DNA of 64,000 nucleotides from Kineosporia corallincola (GCF_018499875.1 NZ_JAHBAY010000002.1:310001-374000), one strand, 5' to 3'; shown: positions 44,415 through 53,440, counted from the stretch's first letter. Numbers and translations are program-made. Notes: a model not told the origin generated them from the letters alone.

Positions 44415-45185
44415 GTGACGACGCCCCCCTCGTTCCCCGACCTGCTGCGCCTGATCGACGAGCGGTTCGCGACCTTCCGCGCCGTGATCGCCGCCGCCCC
44501 CGACCTCGGCGTGCAGGTTCCGACCTGCCCGGAGTGGACCCTGCTCGACCTGGCCCAGCACATGGGCCTGAGCCGGCGCCGGTGGGCGGCCACGATCGAG
44601 GCCGGACCGGACGCCACCGGTCGCGTCATGCTGGAAAGCGCTCCGGCAGAAGGCGAGACGCTGGACGCGTGGCTGGCCGACTCGGCGCAGGCGATGATCG
44701 GCGCACTGCGGGACGCCGGACCGGACCAGGGCTCGTGGGTGTGGTGGAAGGACGCGCAGTCACCGGCCACCTGCGGCGCGGTCGCCCGGCACCAGCTCCA
44801 GGAGATCGCCGTGCACACCTACGACGCCCAGCTGGCCGTCGGCGACCCGCAGCCTCTGGTCGCCGAGCTGGCGGTGGACGGTGCCGAGGAGTTCCTGTTC
44901 ACCTGCTGCGCCACGTCCAGCCCGTGGCCGTACCGGCCCGCTGTCGTGGACTACCAGGTCACCGAGGGCGTGACCTGGCGTCTGTGGCTGTCTTCCGAGG
45001 GCATCCGGATCGCCCGGCTGACGGACGACGAGATCGCGACCGCCGGGCCGGCCGATGCCACCGCCCGGTCCACGGCCGGCGACCTGATGCTGGTGTTCTA
45101 CAGCCGGAGCCCGCTGGAGACGCTCATGATGGACGGCGACCGGGCGATCTTCGAGCAGCTGGCGGCGTGGGACCCGTCCGCGTGA
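44415..45185 (+). CDS. Mycothiol-dependent maleylpyruvate isomerase-family enzyme
   Basis: A 256-aa DinB/MDMPI-fold protein: N-terminal helical domain with metal ligands H (LAQHMG), E and H (QEIAVHTYDAQL), and an MDMPI C-terminal domain. Family members use mycothiol as cofactor or conjugate it; the substrate is unknown. GTG start, 42 nt after the dehydrogenase, same strand. Confidence 0.83.
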   Translation: MTTPPSFPDLLRLIDERFATFRAVIAAAPDLGVQVPTCPEWTLLDLAQHMGLSRRRWAATIEAGPDATGRVMLESAPAEGETLDAWLADSAQAMIGALRDAGPDQGSWVWWKDAQSPATCGAVARHQLQEIAVHTYDAQLAVGDPQPLVAELAVDGAEEFLFTCCATSSPWPYRPAVVDYQVTEGVTWRLWLSSEGIRIARLTDDEIATAGPADATARSTAGDLMLVFYSRSPLETLMMDGDRAIFEQLAAWDPSA

Positions 45186-45227
45186 CCGTCCGGGCGGAGC
45201 CAGGACGGGGTGCCCGTCGTCGTTTTT

Positions 45228-45267
45228 GACACCACCGTCGGCGCCTGGCCGGTGTCAAAAACGAAAC
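45228..45267. repeat. Dispersed palindromic element, copy B
   Basis: Arms TTTTTGACACC and GGTGTCAAAAA enclose a 17-nt loop. The minus strand shares a continuous 23-nt identity with copy A at 25000 running from GTTTTTGACACC into GGCCAGGCGCC. The flank beyond GGTGTCAAA (CGAA..., TCTCCCG) resembles copy A in plus orientation, which means the loop is inverted relative to the flank. Confidence 0.75.
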
Positions 45268-45300
45268 GCTCTCCCGGTCCCCGCCCGAACAGTCGCACAC

Positions 45301-45341
45301 CGGATGCCGCCGGGCGGGACCGGACGACGCGGCGGCATCCG
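45301..45341. terminator. Bidirectional terminator hairpin
   Basis: A perfect 12-bp stem (CGGATGCCGCCG at 45301, CGGCGGCATCCG at 45330) with a 17-nt loop, between convergent genes. Confidence 0.75.
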
Positions 45342-45355
45342 TCAGCCTGCCCGGC

Positions 45356-45718
45356 TCAGGCCCAGGCCTCGACCCAGGCCTTGCCGCTGGCCCAGCCGAC
45401 GCCGGTGGCCGGCAGGTCCTGCTTGGAGTAGTAGACGACCTGCACAACCGCCGAGGGGGCGTTGCAGACCTTGTAGGTGCGCACCTCCTGGCCGTACCCC
45501 GACACGTCCGCGTCGTAGCTGTACTTGGTGCCCGTGCTGCCGATGATCTTCGCGACCCTGGCCTTCGACATGCCCACCTTGATCTTGCCGAACTCGGCCA
45601 CGGTGGCGCACGAGGTGTTCGCGGCGGCCGTCTGCGGAGCCACCGCCGCGTTCGCCGAGGCGGCGCCGCCGACCACCAGGGTGCCGGCGACTCCGATGCC
45701 GATGAGGGCACGACGCAT
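45356..45718 (-). CDS. Small secreted BamE/BLIP-like protein
   Basis: A 120-aa precursor with a signal peptide ending ASANA-A (about residue 24). The mature part has CATVAEFGKIKVGMSKARVAKIIG in two blocks, the short alpha-beta pattern of the SmpA/BamE and beta-lactamase-inhibitor-protein (BLIP) half-domain, then a Tyr-rich beta sheet and a second Cys, so one disulfide is likely. About 80 residues is a single BLIP repeat, not the tandem seen in true BLIP. Function unknown. Confidence 0.72.
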   Translation of the reverse strand: MRRALIGIGVAGTLVVGGAASANAAVAPQTAAANTSCATVAEFGKIKVGMSKARVAKIIGSTGTKYSYDADVSGYGQEVRTYKVCNAPSAVVQVVYYSKQDLPATGVGWASGKAWVEAWA

Positions 45719-45842
45719 GAAGTGAATTCCTTCCGGGACAACCCGGAACCGCTCCGGGGCTGCACGCTCCGTCGGACCGGCCCGACCACTCGTGATACTC
45801 CGGACGGGTCGAACCTCACCCGGCGCAGCCGCCTTCGAAGGA

Positions 45843-46115
45843 CGCCTTTCGCCTGGTACCCGGCCCTCGACGGGCTCCGTGCCCAGCGCGACAGCGCGTT
45901 CTTCCTGGCCCTGCTGGCCGGGGCATCAGTGGTGAACGCCGTTGCCGAGGAATCACTCTGGCGCCGGGCGATGCCGGAATTCCTCCGGCGCCAGGGCCTG
46001 GGCTGGTGGCCGGCCACGGCCGCCTGCTCGGTCTCGTTCGGGCTGGCGCACCGGTTCGCTGTGGCCCTCCGTGCTGGTCCACACCCTCGCCGACATCCTG
46101 CTGATCGGCGGGTGA
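45843..46115 (+). pseudogene. Frameshifted, truncated CPBP intramembrane protease
   Basis: One frame gives FFLALLAGASVVNAVAEESLWR, with the CPBP EExxxR motif, then VSFGLAH (FxxxH motif). Near 46050 the sense continues in the +1 frame as GSLWPSVLVHTLADILLIGG and a stop, carrying the third motif HxxxD/N. A one-base gain (or two-base loss) explains the break. N-terminal TM helices are also missing, so the gene is both truncated and frameshifted. Confidence 0.7.
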
Positions 46116-46154
46116 TCGGCCGGTGACCGGCAGACGACGGAGCATGATGGGCCC

Positions 46155-46307
46155 ATGGACGACGACTGGTCCGCGATCCGGGAGCATCTGCGGCGCCTGG
46201 CCACCGACCACGGCGCCCAGGCCGAGGGCAGCACCGCCGGCTGGCGCGGCGGCACGGTGCCGGCCGGAGCCACCGTGGCCTGGCGGCAGCTGCCGCGCTG
46301 GGAGTGA
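46155..46307 (+). CDS. Possible 50-aa small protein
   Basis: An open frame of 50 codons after ATG: MDDDWSAIREHLRRLATDHG, then a Gly/Ala-rich part ending WRQLPRWE. Helical, acidic start and a Trp-rich end look protein-like, and codon use is normal, but no good ribosome-binding site is present at the right distance (a GGAG is about 14 nt away). It may be real or chance. Confidence 0.3.
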   Translation: MDDDWSAIREHLRRLATDHGAQAEGSTAGWRGGTVPAGATVAWRQLPRWE

Positions 46308-46323
46308 GCCGCCGCAGCCCAGG

Positions 46324-47214
46324 TCAGAGGGCGAAATCGAACTCCTTCCCTAGCTTTTCGACGGTCGCCTCCCACAGCTGCGCCGCCGCCTGGGCATCCC
46401 GGCCGCGGCGCCCCGGCCGGCGCACCTTCGGGTAGCCCCGTACGCTGCCCAGGCCGTCCGGCCCCACGTACGCGTTCGCGGGCACGTCCTGCGTGGCCGC
46501 GTACAGGGTGGGCAGGGCACCGGGCTCGAGGTCGTTCAGGAGCGGCTGGGCCAGGCCGTTCAGCCAGCCGGAGAAACCCCCGACGTGCGCCACCAGGTTG
46601 GTCTTGGCGATCCCCGGATGCGCCACGACCGACCGCACCGGGCGGTGGGCGGCATCCAGCCGGCGCTGGAGTTCCAGGGAGAAGAGCACGACGGCGAGCT
46701 TGGAGTCGCAGTAGGCCTTCCACGGGTCGTACCGGCGCCCGCCCCGGTCCAGCTCGCCCGGGCGGATCCGGCCCTGTCGGTGCAACTGCGACGCGGTGTG
46801 CACGACCCGGCCGCCGATGTCCGGCAGCAGGGCGTTGGTCAGCGCGAACGGGCCGAAGTAGTTGGTGGCCATCTGGCTCTCGAGGCCGTCCGCGGTGGCG
46901 GCGTACGGGACCATCATGATCCCGGCGTTGTTGATCAGCACGTCCAGCTTCCCGGTCCACGACGCGGCGAACGCCCGCACGGAGTCCAGGTCGGCGACGT
47001 CCAGAAGACGCAGCTCGACCGCGCCCCGGGCCGGGCCGATCGTCCGCGCGGCCTGTGCCCCCTTGTCCAGGTTCCGCACCGCCATGACCACGTCGGCGCC
47101 GGCCCGGGCCAGCTCGCGGCTCATCACCAGGCCGATCCCGCCGGAGGCGCCGGTGACCACGAACACCTGACCGGTGAGGTCGGGAAGGTCTGCTGCGGTC
47201 CATCTCTCGTTCAT
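46324..47214 (-). CDS. Short-chain dehydrogenase/reductase
   Basis: A 296-aa classical-like SDR: TGASGGIG cofactor loop, DVADLDS (D for adenine), NNAGIMM, YCDSK (catalytic Tyr/Lys), and a longer C-terminus like the retinol dehydrogenase/WWOX-like group. NADP(H) preference is likely (VRNLDK after strand 2). The substrate is unknown. Starts at ATG 47214, divergent from the XRE regulator with an operator between. Confidence 0.9.
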   Translation of the reverse strand: MNERWTAADLPDLTGQVFVVTGASGGIGLVMSRELARAGADVVMAVRNLDKGAQAARTIGPARGAVELRLLDVADLDSVRAFAASWTGKLDVLINNAGIMMVPYAATADGLESQMATNYFGPFALTNALLPDIGGRVVHTASQLHRQGRIRPGELDRGGRRYDPWKAYCDSKLAVVLFSLELQRRLDAAHRPVRSVVAHPGIAKTNLVAHVGGFSGWLNGLAQPLLNDLEPGALPTLYAATQDVPANAYVGPDGLGSVRGYPKVRRPGRRGRDAQAAAQLWEATVEKLGKEFDFAL

Positions 47215-47259
47215 GGCGCCGACGCTAGAAGCCCCGGCCGGGCGGGGGAACGGCCGGTT

Positions 47260-47286
47260 CATCCACTGATCGGCAGACAGTGGATG
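47260..47286. promoter_or_regulatory. Operator palindrome between SDR and XRE genes
   Basis: Perfect 9-bp arms CATCCACTG (47260) and CAGTGGATG (47278) with a 9-nt spacer. It lies 46 nt upstream of the SDR gene and 30 nt upstream of the regulator gene, fitting autoregulation plus control of the SDR. Confidence 0.72.
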
Positions 47287-47315
47287 CGTGGCGGGCGAGG
47301 GTGGAGACTCGGCCC

Positions 47316-48152
47316 ATGGAACCAGCAGCTCTCGCCGACTTCCTCCGGACCCGGCGGGAACGCATGCAGCCCGAAGACCTCGGCCTGCCGCACGGCGAGC
47401 GCCGCCGCACCCGGGGGCTGCGCCGGGAGGAGGTCGCCGCGGCGGCGGGCATGTCGGCCGACTACTACTCGCGGATGGAACGGGCCGCCGGCCCCCGGCC
47501 GTCGGAGCAGATGATCGCGGCCCTGGCCCGAGGGCTGCGGTTGTCGCTGCCCGAGCGGGACTACCTGTTCCGGATCGCGGGTTACGAGGCGCCGCAACGC
47601 ATTCTGCGCACCGATCACGTGGACGCCGGGCTGATGCGCGTCGTCGACCGGCTCGTCGACACCCCCGCTGTCATCATGAACGCCCTGGGCGAGACACTCG
47701 TGCAGACGCCGGCGGGAGTGGCCCTGCTCGGTGATCACAGCCGGTACCAGGGCCTGTCCCGCAGCGCGATCCACCGCTGGTTCACCGACCCCGCCGAGCG
47801 GCTGATCTACCCGCCCGCGGACCGGGCACAGCATTCCCGGGTGCTCGCCTCGCACCTGCGCGACGTGATCGCCCGCTCCGGCCCGCAGGGGGTGCCCGGG
47901 CAGATCCTGGCGGCGCTGGAGGCCGGTGCGTCCGACTTCGCGCAGGTCTGGGCCGAGCACCCGGTGGGCGTGCGGTACAGCGAGCGCAAGCGGTTGCTGC
48001 ATCCGGAGGTCGGGGAGCTGGACCTGCACTGCCAGACCCTGCTGGACCCGGAGCAGGCGCAGACGCTGCTGGTGTTCACCGCCTCCCCGGGCAGCGCCAG
48101 CCAGGAGAAGCTCGAGCTGCTGGGGGTGATCGGCGCCCAGCGACTCGGGTGA
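47316..48152 (+). CDS. XRE regulator with MmyB-like ligand domain
   Basis: A 278-aa regulator: N-terminal helix-turn-helix (RTRGLRREEVAAAAGMSADYY in two blocks, ERAAGPRPSEQMIAALARGL) and the PAS-like MmyB domain (VIMNALGETLVQTP, IHRWFTDPAERLIYP, LHHPEVGEL-type end). MmyB-like proteins may bind fatty acids or similar ligands. The regulator-SDR divergent pair is a common actinomycete arrangement in which the regulator represses an oxidoreductase. Confidence 0.9.
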   Translation: MEPAALADFLRTRRERMQPEDLGLPHGERRRTRGLRREEVAAAAGMSADYYSRMERAAGPRPSEQMIAALARGLRLSLPERDYLFRIAGYEAPQRILRTDHVDAGLMRVVDRLVDTPAVIMNALGETLVQTPAGVALLGDHSRYQGLSRSAIHRWFTDPAERLIYPPADRAQHSRVLASHLRDVIARSGPQGVPGQILAALEAGASDFAQVWAEHPVGVRYSERKRLLHPEVGELDLHCQTLLDPEQAQTLLVFTASPGSASQEKLELLGVIGAQRLG

Positions 48153-48240
48153 GGCAGGCCACGTCCAGAAGCCTCTCCCTCGGGGCCGGGCGGCCTACCC
48201 TGCCCGTAGATCCGGTCCACCGCGGGAAAGCAGGAGCGCC

Positions 48241-51200
48241 GTGTTCACGAAGATTCTGGTGGCGAACCGTGGCGAGATCGCGGTGCGTGCCTTCCGCGCC
48301 GCCTACGAGGTCGGCGCCCGCACGGTGGCCGTGTTCCCGCACGAGGACCGCTGGAGCGAGCACCGGCTCAAGGCCGACGAGTCGTACGAGATCGGCGAGC
48401 GCGGGCATCCGGTGCGGGCGTACCTGGATCCGGAGGCGATCGTCGCGGTGGCGGTGCGGGCGGGCGCCGACGCGATCTATCCGGGGTACGGGTTCCTGTC
48501 CGAGAACCCGGCGCTGGCGGAGGCGTGCGCGCGGGCGGGGATCACGTTCGTGGGGCCCACCGCCGACGTCCTCGAACTCACCGGGAACAAGGCGCGGGCG
48601 ATCGCCGCGGCCCGGGCGGCCGGCGTCCCCACGCTCTCGAGCATCGCGCCGGGCACGGACGTCGAGGAGCTGGTGGACGGCGCGGCGGGCATGCCGTACC
48701 CGTTGTTCGTGAAGGCGGTGGCGGGCGGTGGCGGCCGGGGCATGCGCCGGGTGGACCGGCCGCAGGACCTGCGCGAGGCCGTGGAGGCCTGCATGCGGGA
48801 GGCGGACGGGGCGTTCGGCGACCCGACGGTGTTCATCGAGCAGGCGGTGGTGGACCCGCGGCACATCGAGGTGCAGATCCTCGCCGACGCGCGGGGTGAC
48901 GTGATCCATCTGTTCGAGCGGGACTGCTCGGTGCAGCGCCGGCACCAGAAGGTGGTCGAGATCGCGCCCGCCCCGAACCTGGATCCGGTTCTGCGGGAAC
49001 GGATGTGCGCCGACGCGGTGCGGTTCGCCCGGGAGATCGGCTACCGCAACGCGGGCACGGTGGAGTTTCTGCTGGCGCCGGACGGGTCGTACGTGTTCAT
49101 CGAGATGAACCCGCGCATCCAGGTCGAGCACACGGTGACCGAGGAGATCACGGACGTCGACCTGGTGCAGTCGCAGCTGCGGATCGCCGCCGGCGAGACC
49201 CTGGCCGGGCTGGGGCTCTCGCAGGACGGTGTGCGGGTGCGGGGCGCGGCGCTCCAGTGCCGGATCACCACCGAGGACCCGGCCAACCACTTCCGGCCGG
49301 ACACCGGCGTGATCACCACCTACCGCTCCCCCGGCGGTGGCGGCGTGCGGCTGGACGGCGGCACGGTGTACACCGGCGCCGAGGTGTCGGCGCACTTCGA
49401 CTCGATGCTGGCCAAGCTGACCTGCCGGGGACGCACGTTCGAGAAGGCGGTGGAGAAGGCGCGGCGGGCGGTGGCCGAGTTCCGCATCCGCGGTGTGTCC
49501 ACGAACATCCCCTTCCTGCAAGCGGTTCTGGACGACCCGGACTTCGCCTCGGGGCACGTCACCACGTCGTTCATCGAGACCCACCCGCAGTTGCTGGCGG
49601 CGCGCGGGTCCGGCGACCGGGGCAGCAAGCTGCTGACCTACCTGGCCGGGGTCACGGTGAACCAGCCGAACGGGGCCGCGCCGGTCACGCTCGATCCGTC
49701 GTCCAAACTTCCGCTCACCGACCTGGGATCGCCGGCGCCGGACGGAACCCGGCAGCTGCTGCGGGATCTCGGGCCGGAGGGGTTCGCCCGGCGGCTGCGC
49801 GAGCAGGACCGGGTGGCGGTCACCGACACCACGTTCCGCGACGCCCACCAGTCGCTGCTGGCCACCCGGGTGCGCACGCGCGACCTGCTGGCGGTGGCGC
49901 CGCACGTGGCCCGCACCACCCCGCAGCTGTGGTCGATCGAGGCCTGGGGCGGCGCGGCCTACGACGTGGCGCTGCGGTTCCTGGCCGAGGACCCGTGGGA
50001 GCGGCTGGCCGCGCTGCGGGCGGCGGTGCCGAACGTGGCGCTCCAGATGCTGCTGCGCGGCCGCAACACGGTGGGCTACACGCCGTACCCGACGCGGGTG
50101 ACGGACGCGTTCGTGGCCGAGGCGGCGGCGACCGGTGTGGACGTGTTCCGGATCTTCGACGCGCTGAACGACGTGGAACAGATGCGCCCGGCGATCGAGG
50201 CGGTGCGCTCGACCGGCGGCACGGTGGCCGAGGTCGCTCTATGCTACACCGGCGACCTGTCCGACCCGGCCGAAAAGCTGTACACCCTGGACTATTACCT
50301 GCGCCTGGCGGAACGGATCGTGCAGGCCGGCGCGCATGTGCTGGCGATCAAGGACATGGCCGGTCTGCTGCGCGCGCCCGCGGCGGCGAGACTGGTGACG
50401 GCGTTGCGCTCGCGCTTCGATCTGCCGGTTCACCTGCACACCCACGACACCGCCGGGGGCCAGCTGGCCACGCTCACCGCCGCGATCGCGGCCGGCGTGG
50501 ACGCGGTCGACGCGGCCAGCGCCTCGATGGCCGGCACCACCTCGCAACCCCCGCTGTCGGCGCTGGTGGCGGCCACCGACCACGGTGAGCGCGAGACCGG
50601 GCTGTCGCTGGCGGCGGTGAACGCGCTGGAGCCGTACTGGGAGGCGGTGCGGCGGGTGTACGCGCCGTTCGAGTCCGGCCTGACCTCGCCGACCGGGCGG
50701 GTGTACCGGCACGAGATCCCGGGCGGGCAGCTGTCGAACCTGCGGCAGCAGGCGATCGCGCTGGGGCTGGGCGAGAAGTTCGAGCAGATCGAGGACATGT
50801 ACGCGGCCGCGAACGACATCCTCGGCAACGTGCCGAAGGTGACCCCGTCGTCCAAGGTCATCGGCGACCTGGCGCTGAGCCTGGTGGCGGCGGGCGCCGA
50901 CCCGGAGGGATTCGCCGAGCACCCGGGCTCGTTCGACATCCCGGCCTCGGTGATCGGGTTCCTCAACGGTGAGCTGGGTGACCCGCCCGGCGGGTGGCCC
51001 GAGCCGTTCCGGTCGAGGGCGCTGGCCGGGCGCTCGTGGACGCCCCCGGCGCAGGAGCTCACGCCCGACCAGGAGGCGGCGCTGGCGCGGGATCCGCGCC
51101 GGACGCTGAACGAGCTGCTGTTCCCCGGCCCGACCCGGATCTTCGCCGAGGCCCGCTCCACCTACGGCGACACCTCGGTGCTGCCGACGCTGGACTACCT

Positions 51201-51618
51201 GTACGGGCTGCGGCAGGGTGAGGAGCACGTGATCGAGCTGGACGAGGGCAAGACCCTGATCGTCGGTCTCCAGTCGATCAGCGAACCGGACGAGCGGGGC
51301 TTGCGCACCGTGATGGCCCGGCTGAATGGGCAGATGCGGCCGATCAGCGTGCGGGACGAGCGGATCGCGGCGCAGGTGCCGACGGCGGAGAAGGCCGACG
51401 TGTCGCAGCCGGGGCACGTGGCGGCGCCGTTCCAGGGGGTCGTGACGGTGGTGGTGGCCGAGGGCGAGAAGGTGGCCGCCGGTGACACGGTGGCCACGAT
51501 CGAGGCGATGAAGATGGAGGCCTCGATCACCGCGCCGGTCGAGGGCGTGGTGCGGCGGCTGGCGTTCGGTGGCGTGCAGAGCGTGGACGGCGGCGATCTG
51601 GTGCTCGTGCTGGGCTGA
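48241..51618 (+). CDS. pyc: Pyruvate carboxylase
   Basis: A 1125-aa single-chain enzyme, full length for the family. Biotin carboxylase domain (residues about 1-450: ILVANRGEIAVRAFRAA, KAVAGGGGRGM for ATP, EMNPRIQVEHT), carboxyltransferase domain (about 520-800: DTTFRDAHQSLLATR, KDMAGLLR), PC/OADA allosteric-type region, and a C-terminal biotinyl domain with the EAMKMEAS site (biotin on K1091). It makes oxaloacetate from pyruvate, bicarbonate and ATP. GTG start with a GGAG ribosome-binding site. Confidence 0.97.
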   Translation: MFTKILVANRGEIAVRAFRAAYEVGARTVAVFPHEDRWSEHRLKADESYEIGERGHPVRAYLDPEAIVAVAVRAGADAIYPGYGFLSENPALAEACARAGITFVGPTADVLELTGNKARAIAAARAAGVPTLSSIAPGTDVEELVDGAAGMPYPLFVKAVAGGGGRGMRRVDRPQDLREAVEACMREADGAFGDPTVFIEQAVVDPRHIEVQILADARGDVIHLFERDCSVQRRHQKVVEIAPAPNLDPVLRERMCADAVRFAREIGYRNAGTVEFLLAPDGSYVFIEMNPRIQVEHTVTEEITDVDLVQSQLRIAAGETLAGLGLSQDGVRVRGAALQCRITTEDPANHFRPDTGVITTYRSPGGGGVRLDGGTVYTGAEVSAHFDSMLAKLTCRGRTFEKAVEKARRAVAEFRIRGVSTNIPFLQAVLDDPDFASGHVTTSFIETHPQLLAARGSGDRGSKLLTYLAGVTVNQPNGAAPVTLDPSSKLPLTDLGSPAPDGTRQLLRDLGPEGFARRLREQDRVAVTDTTFRDAHQSLLATRVRTRDLLAVAPHVARTTPQLWSIEAWGGAAYDVALRFLAEDPWERLAALRAAVPNVALQMLLRGRNTVGYTPYPTRVTDAFVAEAAATGVDVFRIFDALNDVEQMRPAIEAVRSTGGTVAEVALCYTGDLSDPAEKLYTLDYYLRLAERIVQAGAHVLAIKDMAGLLRAPAAARLVTALRSRFDLPVHLHTHDTAGGQLATLTAAIAAGVDAVDAASASMAGTTSQPPLSALVAATDHGERETGLSLAAVNALEPYWEAVRRVYAPFESGLTSPTGRVYRHEIPGGQLSNLRQQAIALGLGEKFEQIEDMYAAANDILGNVPKVTPSSKVIGDLALSLVAAGADPEGFAEHPGSFDIPASVIGFLNGELGDPPGGWPEPFRSRALAGRSWTPPAQELTPDQEAALARDPRRTLNELLFPGPTRIFAEARSTYGDTSVLPTLDYLYGLRQGEEHVIELDEGKTLIVGLQSISEPDERGLRTVMARLNGQMRPISVRDERIAAQVPTAEKADVSQPGHVAAPFQGVVTVVVAEGEKVAAGDTVATIEAMKMEASITAPVEGVVRRLAFGGVQSVDGGDLVLVLG

Positions 51619-51660
51619 CCGAGCGCTTCACCGAGCGCTTCACCGGGCGCCTGCGCGGGT
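51619..51660. repeat. Short duplication of AGCGCTTCACCG after pyc
   Basis: Two adjoining copies of the 12-mer and a degenerate third (GGCGCCTGCG) follow the stop codon. Too small to say more; it is not a hairpin terminator. Confidence 0.6.
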
Positions 51661-51739
51661 GCCTGACCGGGTGTCGGCGGCTCGTCGGTGGCCGGCCGCG
51701 TGAGACGCTCGCCCTCCTTCCGGACAGGGGGTGGGGCGG

Positions 51740-53254
51740 ATGATCAGGCTGCTCGCGGTGCTGGTGGGGGCCGCGTCGATCCGGGCGATGGTGCCCTGGT
51801 CGACGTACGAGGACCTCGGGTTCACGCTCGCCGACACGCAGGTGCTGCCGTTGCTGGGACTGCTGCCGGGGATCCTGCTGATCCCGCTGATGCCCCGGGA
51901 CGGCCGGGCGGTGCCGGGCGTGCTCGGCCTGGTGCTGCTCGGCGCGGTGCTGGTCGCGCTCGCGCCCGGCAAGAACGTGCTGATGATCGGTGCCGCCCTC
52001 CAGGGCCTGGCACTGGCGGTGATCCCGGTGCTGGCCGGGCGCGGCGTTCCCGGCACCGGTGGGCCGGGCAGCAGGACGGGCACCGGCGGGCCGGGCACCG
52101 AGGCCGGATCGAGCGCCGGGTCAAGCTCCGGGTCGAGCGCCGGTTCAGACGCCGGGTCGGACGCCGGGTCGGACGCCGGGTCAGACGCAAGGTCGAGCGC
52201 CGGTTCCGGTGACGATTCCGATGCCGGGCCCGTGCTGGCTCTGGCGATCGCGGGCAGCCTGACGGAGACGGCGATCAGTTCCGTGGTCGGGGACGGGTTG
52301 CTGCCGTGGGTCTCGGTGGTGCTGTCGGTGGTGGCGCTGGGGATCGCGCTGCGCGTTCCGGTCGCCCCCGCCGCACGTCCCACCGCGAACGCCGTGGTGC
52401 TGGCGGCTGCCGGGGGGTGCGCGTTGTTCGGGGCGTACTGGCTGTGGTCCGGCATCCAGGGAACGGCGATGCTGCTGGCCGCCGCCCTGCTGGCCGGCAT
52501 GTGGGTGCGCCGCACCCGGACGGTGCCGCCCGCCCTGCCCGTTCTGGTCACCCTCGCCCTGGGCCTGGCCTGTAGCGGGGTGACGTTCTGCGTGCTGCTG
52601 GCGATCCGGTCGGCGGCGACCAATGGCGGGAGCAGTGGCGGGAGCAGTGGCGGGAGCAGTGGCGGGAGCGGCGGGAACCGCCCCGCCGCCGGATGGGCCG
52701 ACCTGGCGCTGGTCGCGGGCATCGGGCTCGGGGCCTGGCTCGCGACCCTGCCGCGTTCGCCGTCCCGCCCGCCGTCCCGCCCGCTGTCGGGTTCCACCCG
52801 CAACCCCCTGGCCGGCGGGTGCCTGCTGATGGCCGCGGCACACTGCTGGGTGGCGGCACTCATCACGCAGGCCGTCCCGGCGGTCGTGGCCGGCACGGCA
52901 CTGCTCGGCATCGCCCTCGGCTACACCCTGGTCACGGCCGGGCGCACGGCCGGGCGCACGGCATGTCCCGGCCGGGCGAGCTGGACGGTGACCGCGACCG
53001 GGATCCTGCTCACCGCCTGGCTTCTCGGTTCCTCCCTGGGCTCCGGCGTGTATCTGCGGGTGGCCGAGGTGTTCGGCGAGCCGGGCGGGGTGACCGGCAT
53101 CCTCACCCAGATGAGCGGCGCCGGAACCGGGGGCGTGCGTCCTCTGTTGTTCCTGTTCGCCGCGGGGTTCGCCGCGCTCGCCGCCGGGCCCGCACTGGCA
53201 CGGCGCCTGCGCGCACCCCGCACCCCCTACCCGACGGCGTCCGGGCGTCCTTGA
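51740..53254 (+). CDS. Multi-pass membrane protein with Ser/Gly-repeat loops, unknown function
   Basis: A 504-aa protein with about 12 hydrophobic segments. It is not clearly MFS but has transporter-like size and layout (LPLLGLLPGILLIPLMPRDG, ALFGAYWLWSG, WVAALITQAVPAVVAGTALLG). Two low-complexity loops interrupt it: a SAGSDAGSDAGSD-type acidic loop near residues 115-155 and a GGSSGGSSGGSSGG loop near 295-312, each from 12-bp DNA repeats (unit near GGGTCGGACGCC; GGGAGCAGTGGC). ATG start at 51740; a GTG at 51731 is an alternative. Confidence 0.7.
   Translation: MIRLLAVLVGAASIRAMVPWSTYEDLGFTLADTQVLPLLGLLPGILLIPLMPRDGRAVPGVLGLVLLGAVLVALAPGKNVLMIGAALQGLALAVIPVLAGRGVPGTGGPGSRTGTGGPGTEAGSSAGSSSGSSAGSDAGSDAGSDAGSDARSSAGSGDDSDAGPVLALAIAGSLTETAISSVVGDGLLPWVSVVLSVVALGIALRVPVAPAARPTANAVVLAAAGGCALFGAYWLWSGIQGTAMLLAAALLAGMWVRRTRTVPPALPVLVTLALGLACSGVTFCVLLAIRSAATNGGSSGGSSGGSSGGSGGNRPAAGWADLALVAGIGLGAWLATLPRSPSRPPSRPLSGSTRNPLAGGCLLMAAAHCWVAALITQAVPAVVAGTALLGIALGYTLVTAGRTAGRTACPGRASWTVTATGILLTAWLLGSSLGSGVYLRVAEVFGEPGGVTGILTQMSGAGTGGVRPLLFLFAAGFAALAAGPALARRLRAPRTPYPTASGRP
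52138..52190 (+). repeat. 12-bp in-frame repeats encoding (S/D)AGSD
   Basis: Nearly identical GGTCGGACGCCG-type units are repeated about four times, giving a Ser-Asp-Ala-Gly loop in the membrane protein. Confidence 0.85.
52625..52672 (+). repeat. 12-bp in-frame repeat encoding GGSS
   Basis: Four copies of GGCGGGAGCAGT (last one diverged) encode GGSSGGSSGGSSGGSGG in a loop of the membrane protein. Confidence 0.9.
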
Positions 53255-53316
53255 TCATCGCGTCGGGCCCGGCGGCAGCCGCCTTGATACGTTCGTGTGA
53301 TCTACTCGACGCTGAC

Positions 53317-53391
53317 CTGGGATTTCCTCCCGTTCGGGGGTATCCCAGACTGGAGTGACGACTGACCGGGCCGAAAGGGGTCACGGTCAGT
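53317..53391 (+). promoter_or_regulatory. Two nested inverted repeats in the DUF7455 leader
   Basis: CTGGGAT (53317) pairs with ATCCCAG (53342), and ACTGACCG (53361) pairs with CGGTCAGT (53384). Both lie 50-125 nt upstream of the DUF7455 start and could form leader hairpins or operator sites; which one cannot be told. Confidence 0.4.
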
Positions 53392-53440
53392 GCCGACTGC
53401 ACCATCGCACCCGCTCCACCCGAGGGAAGAGGTACCACGA

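Noticed and set aside
41520-44561. Open frame of about 1000 codons on the minus strand
   Set aside because: Shadow of the FAD/Fe-S dehydrogenase, with no domain pattern and biased composition.
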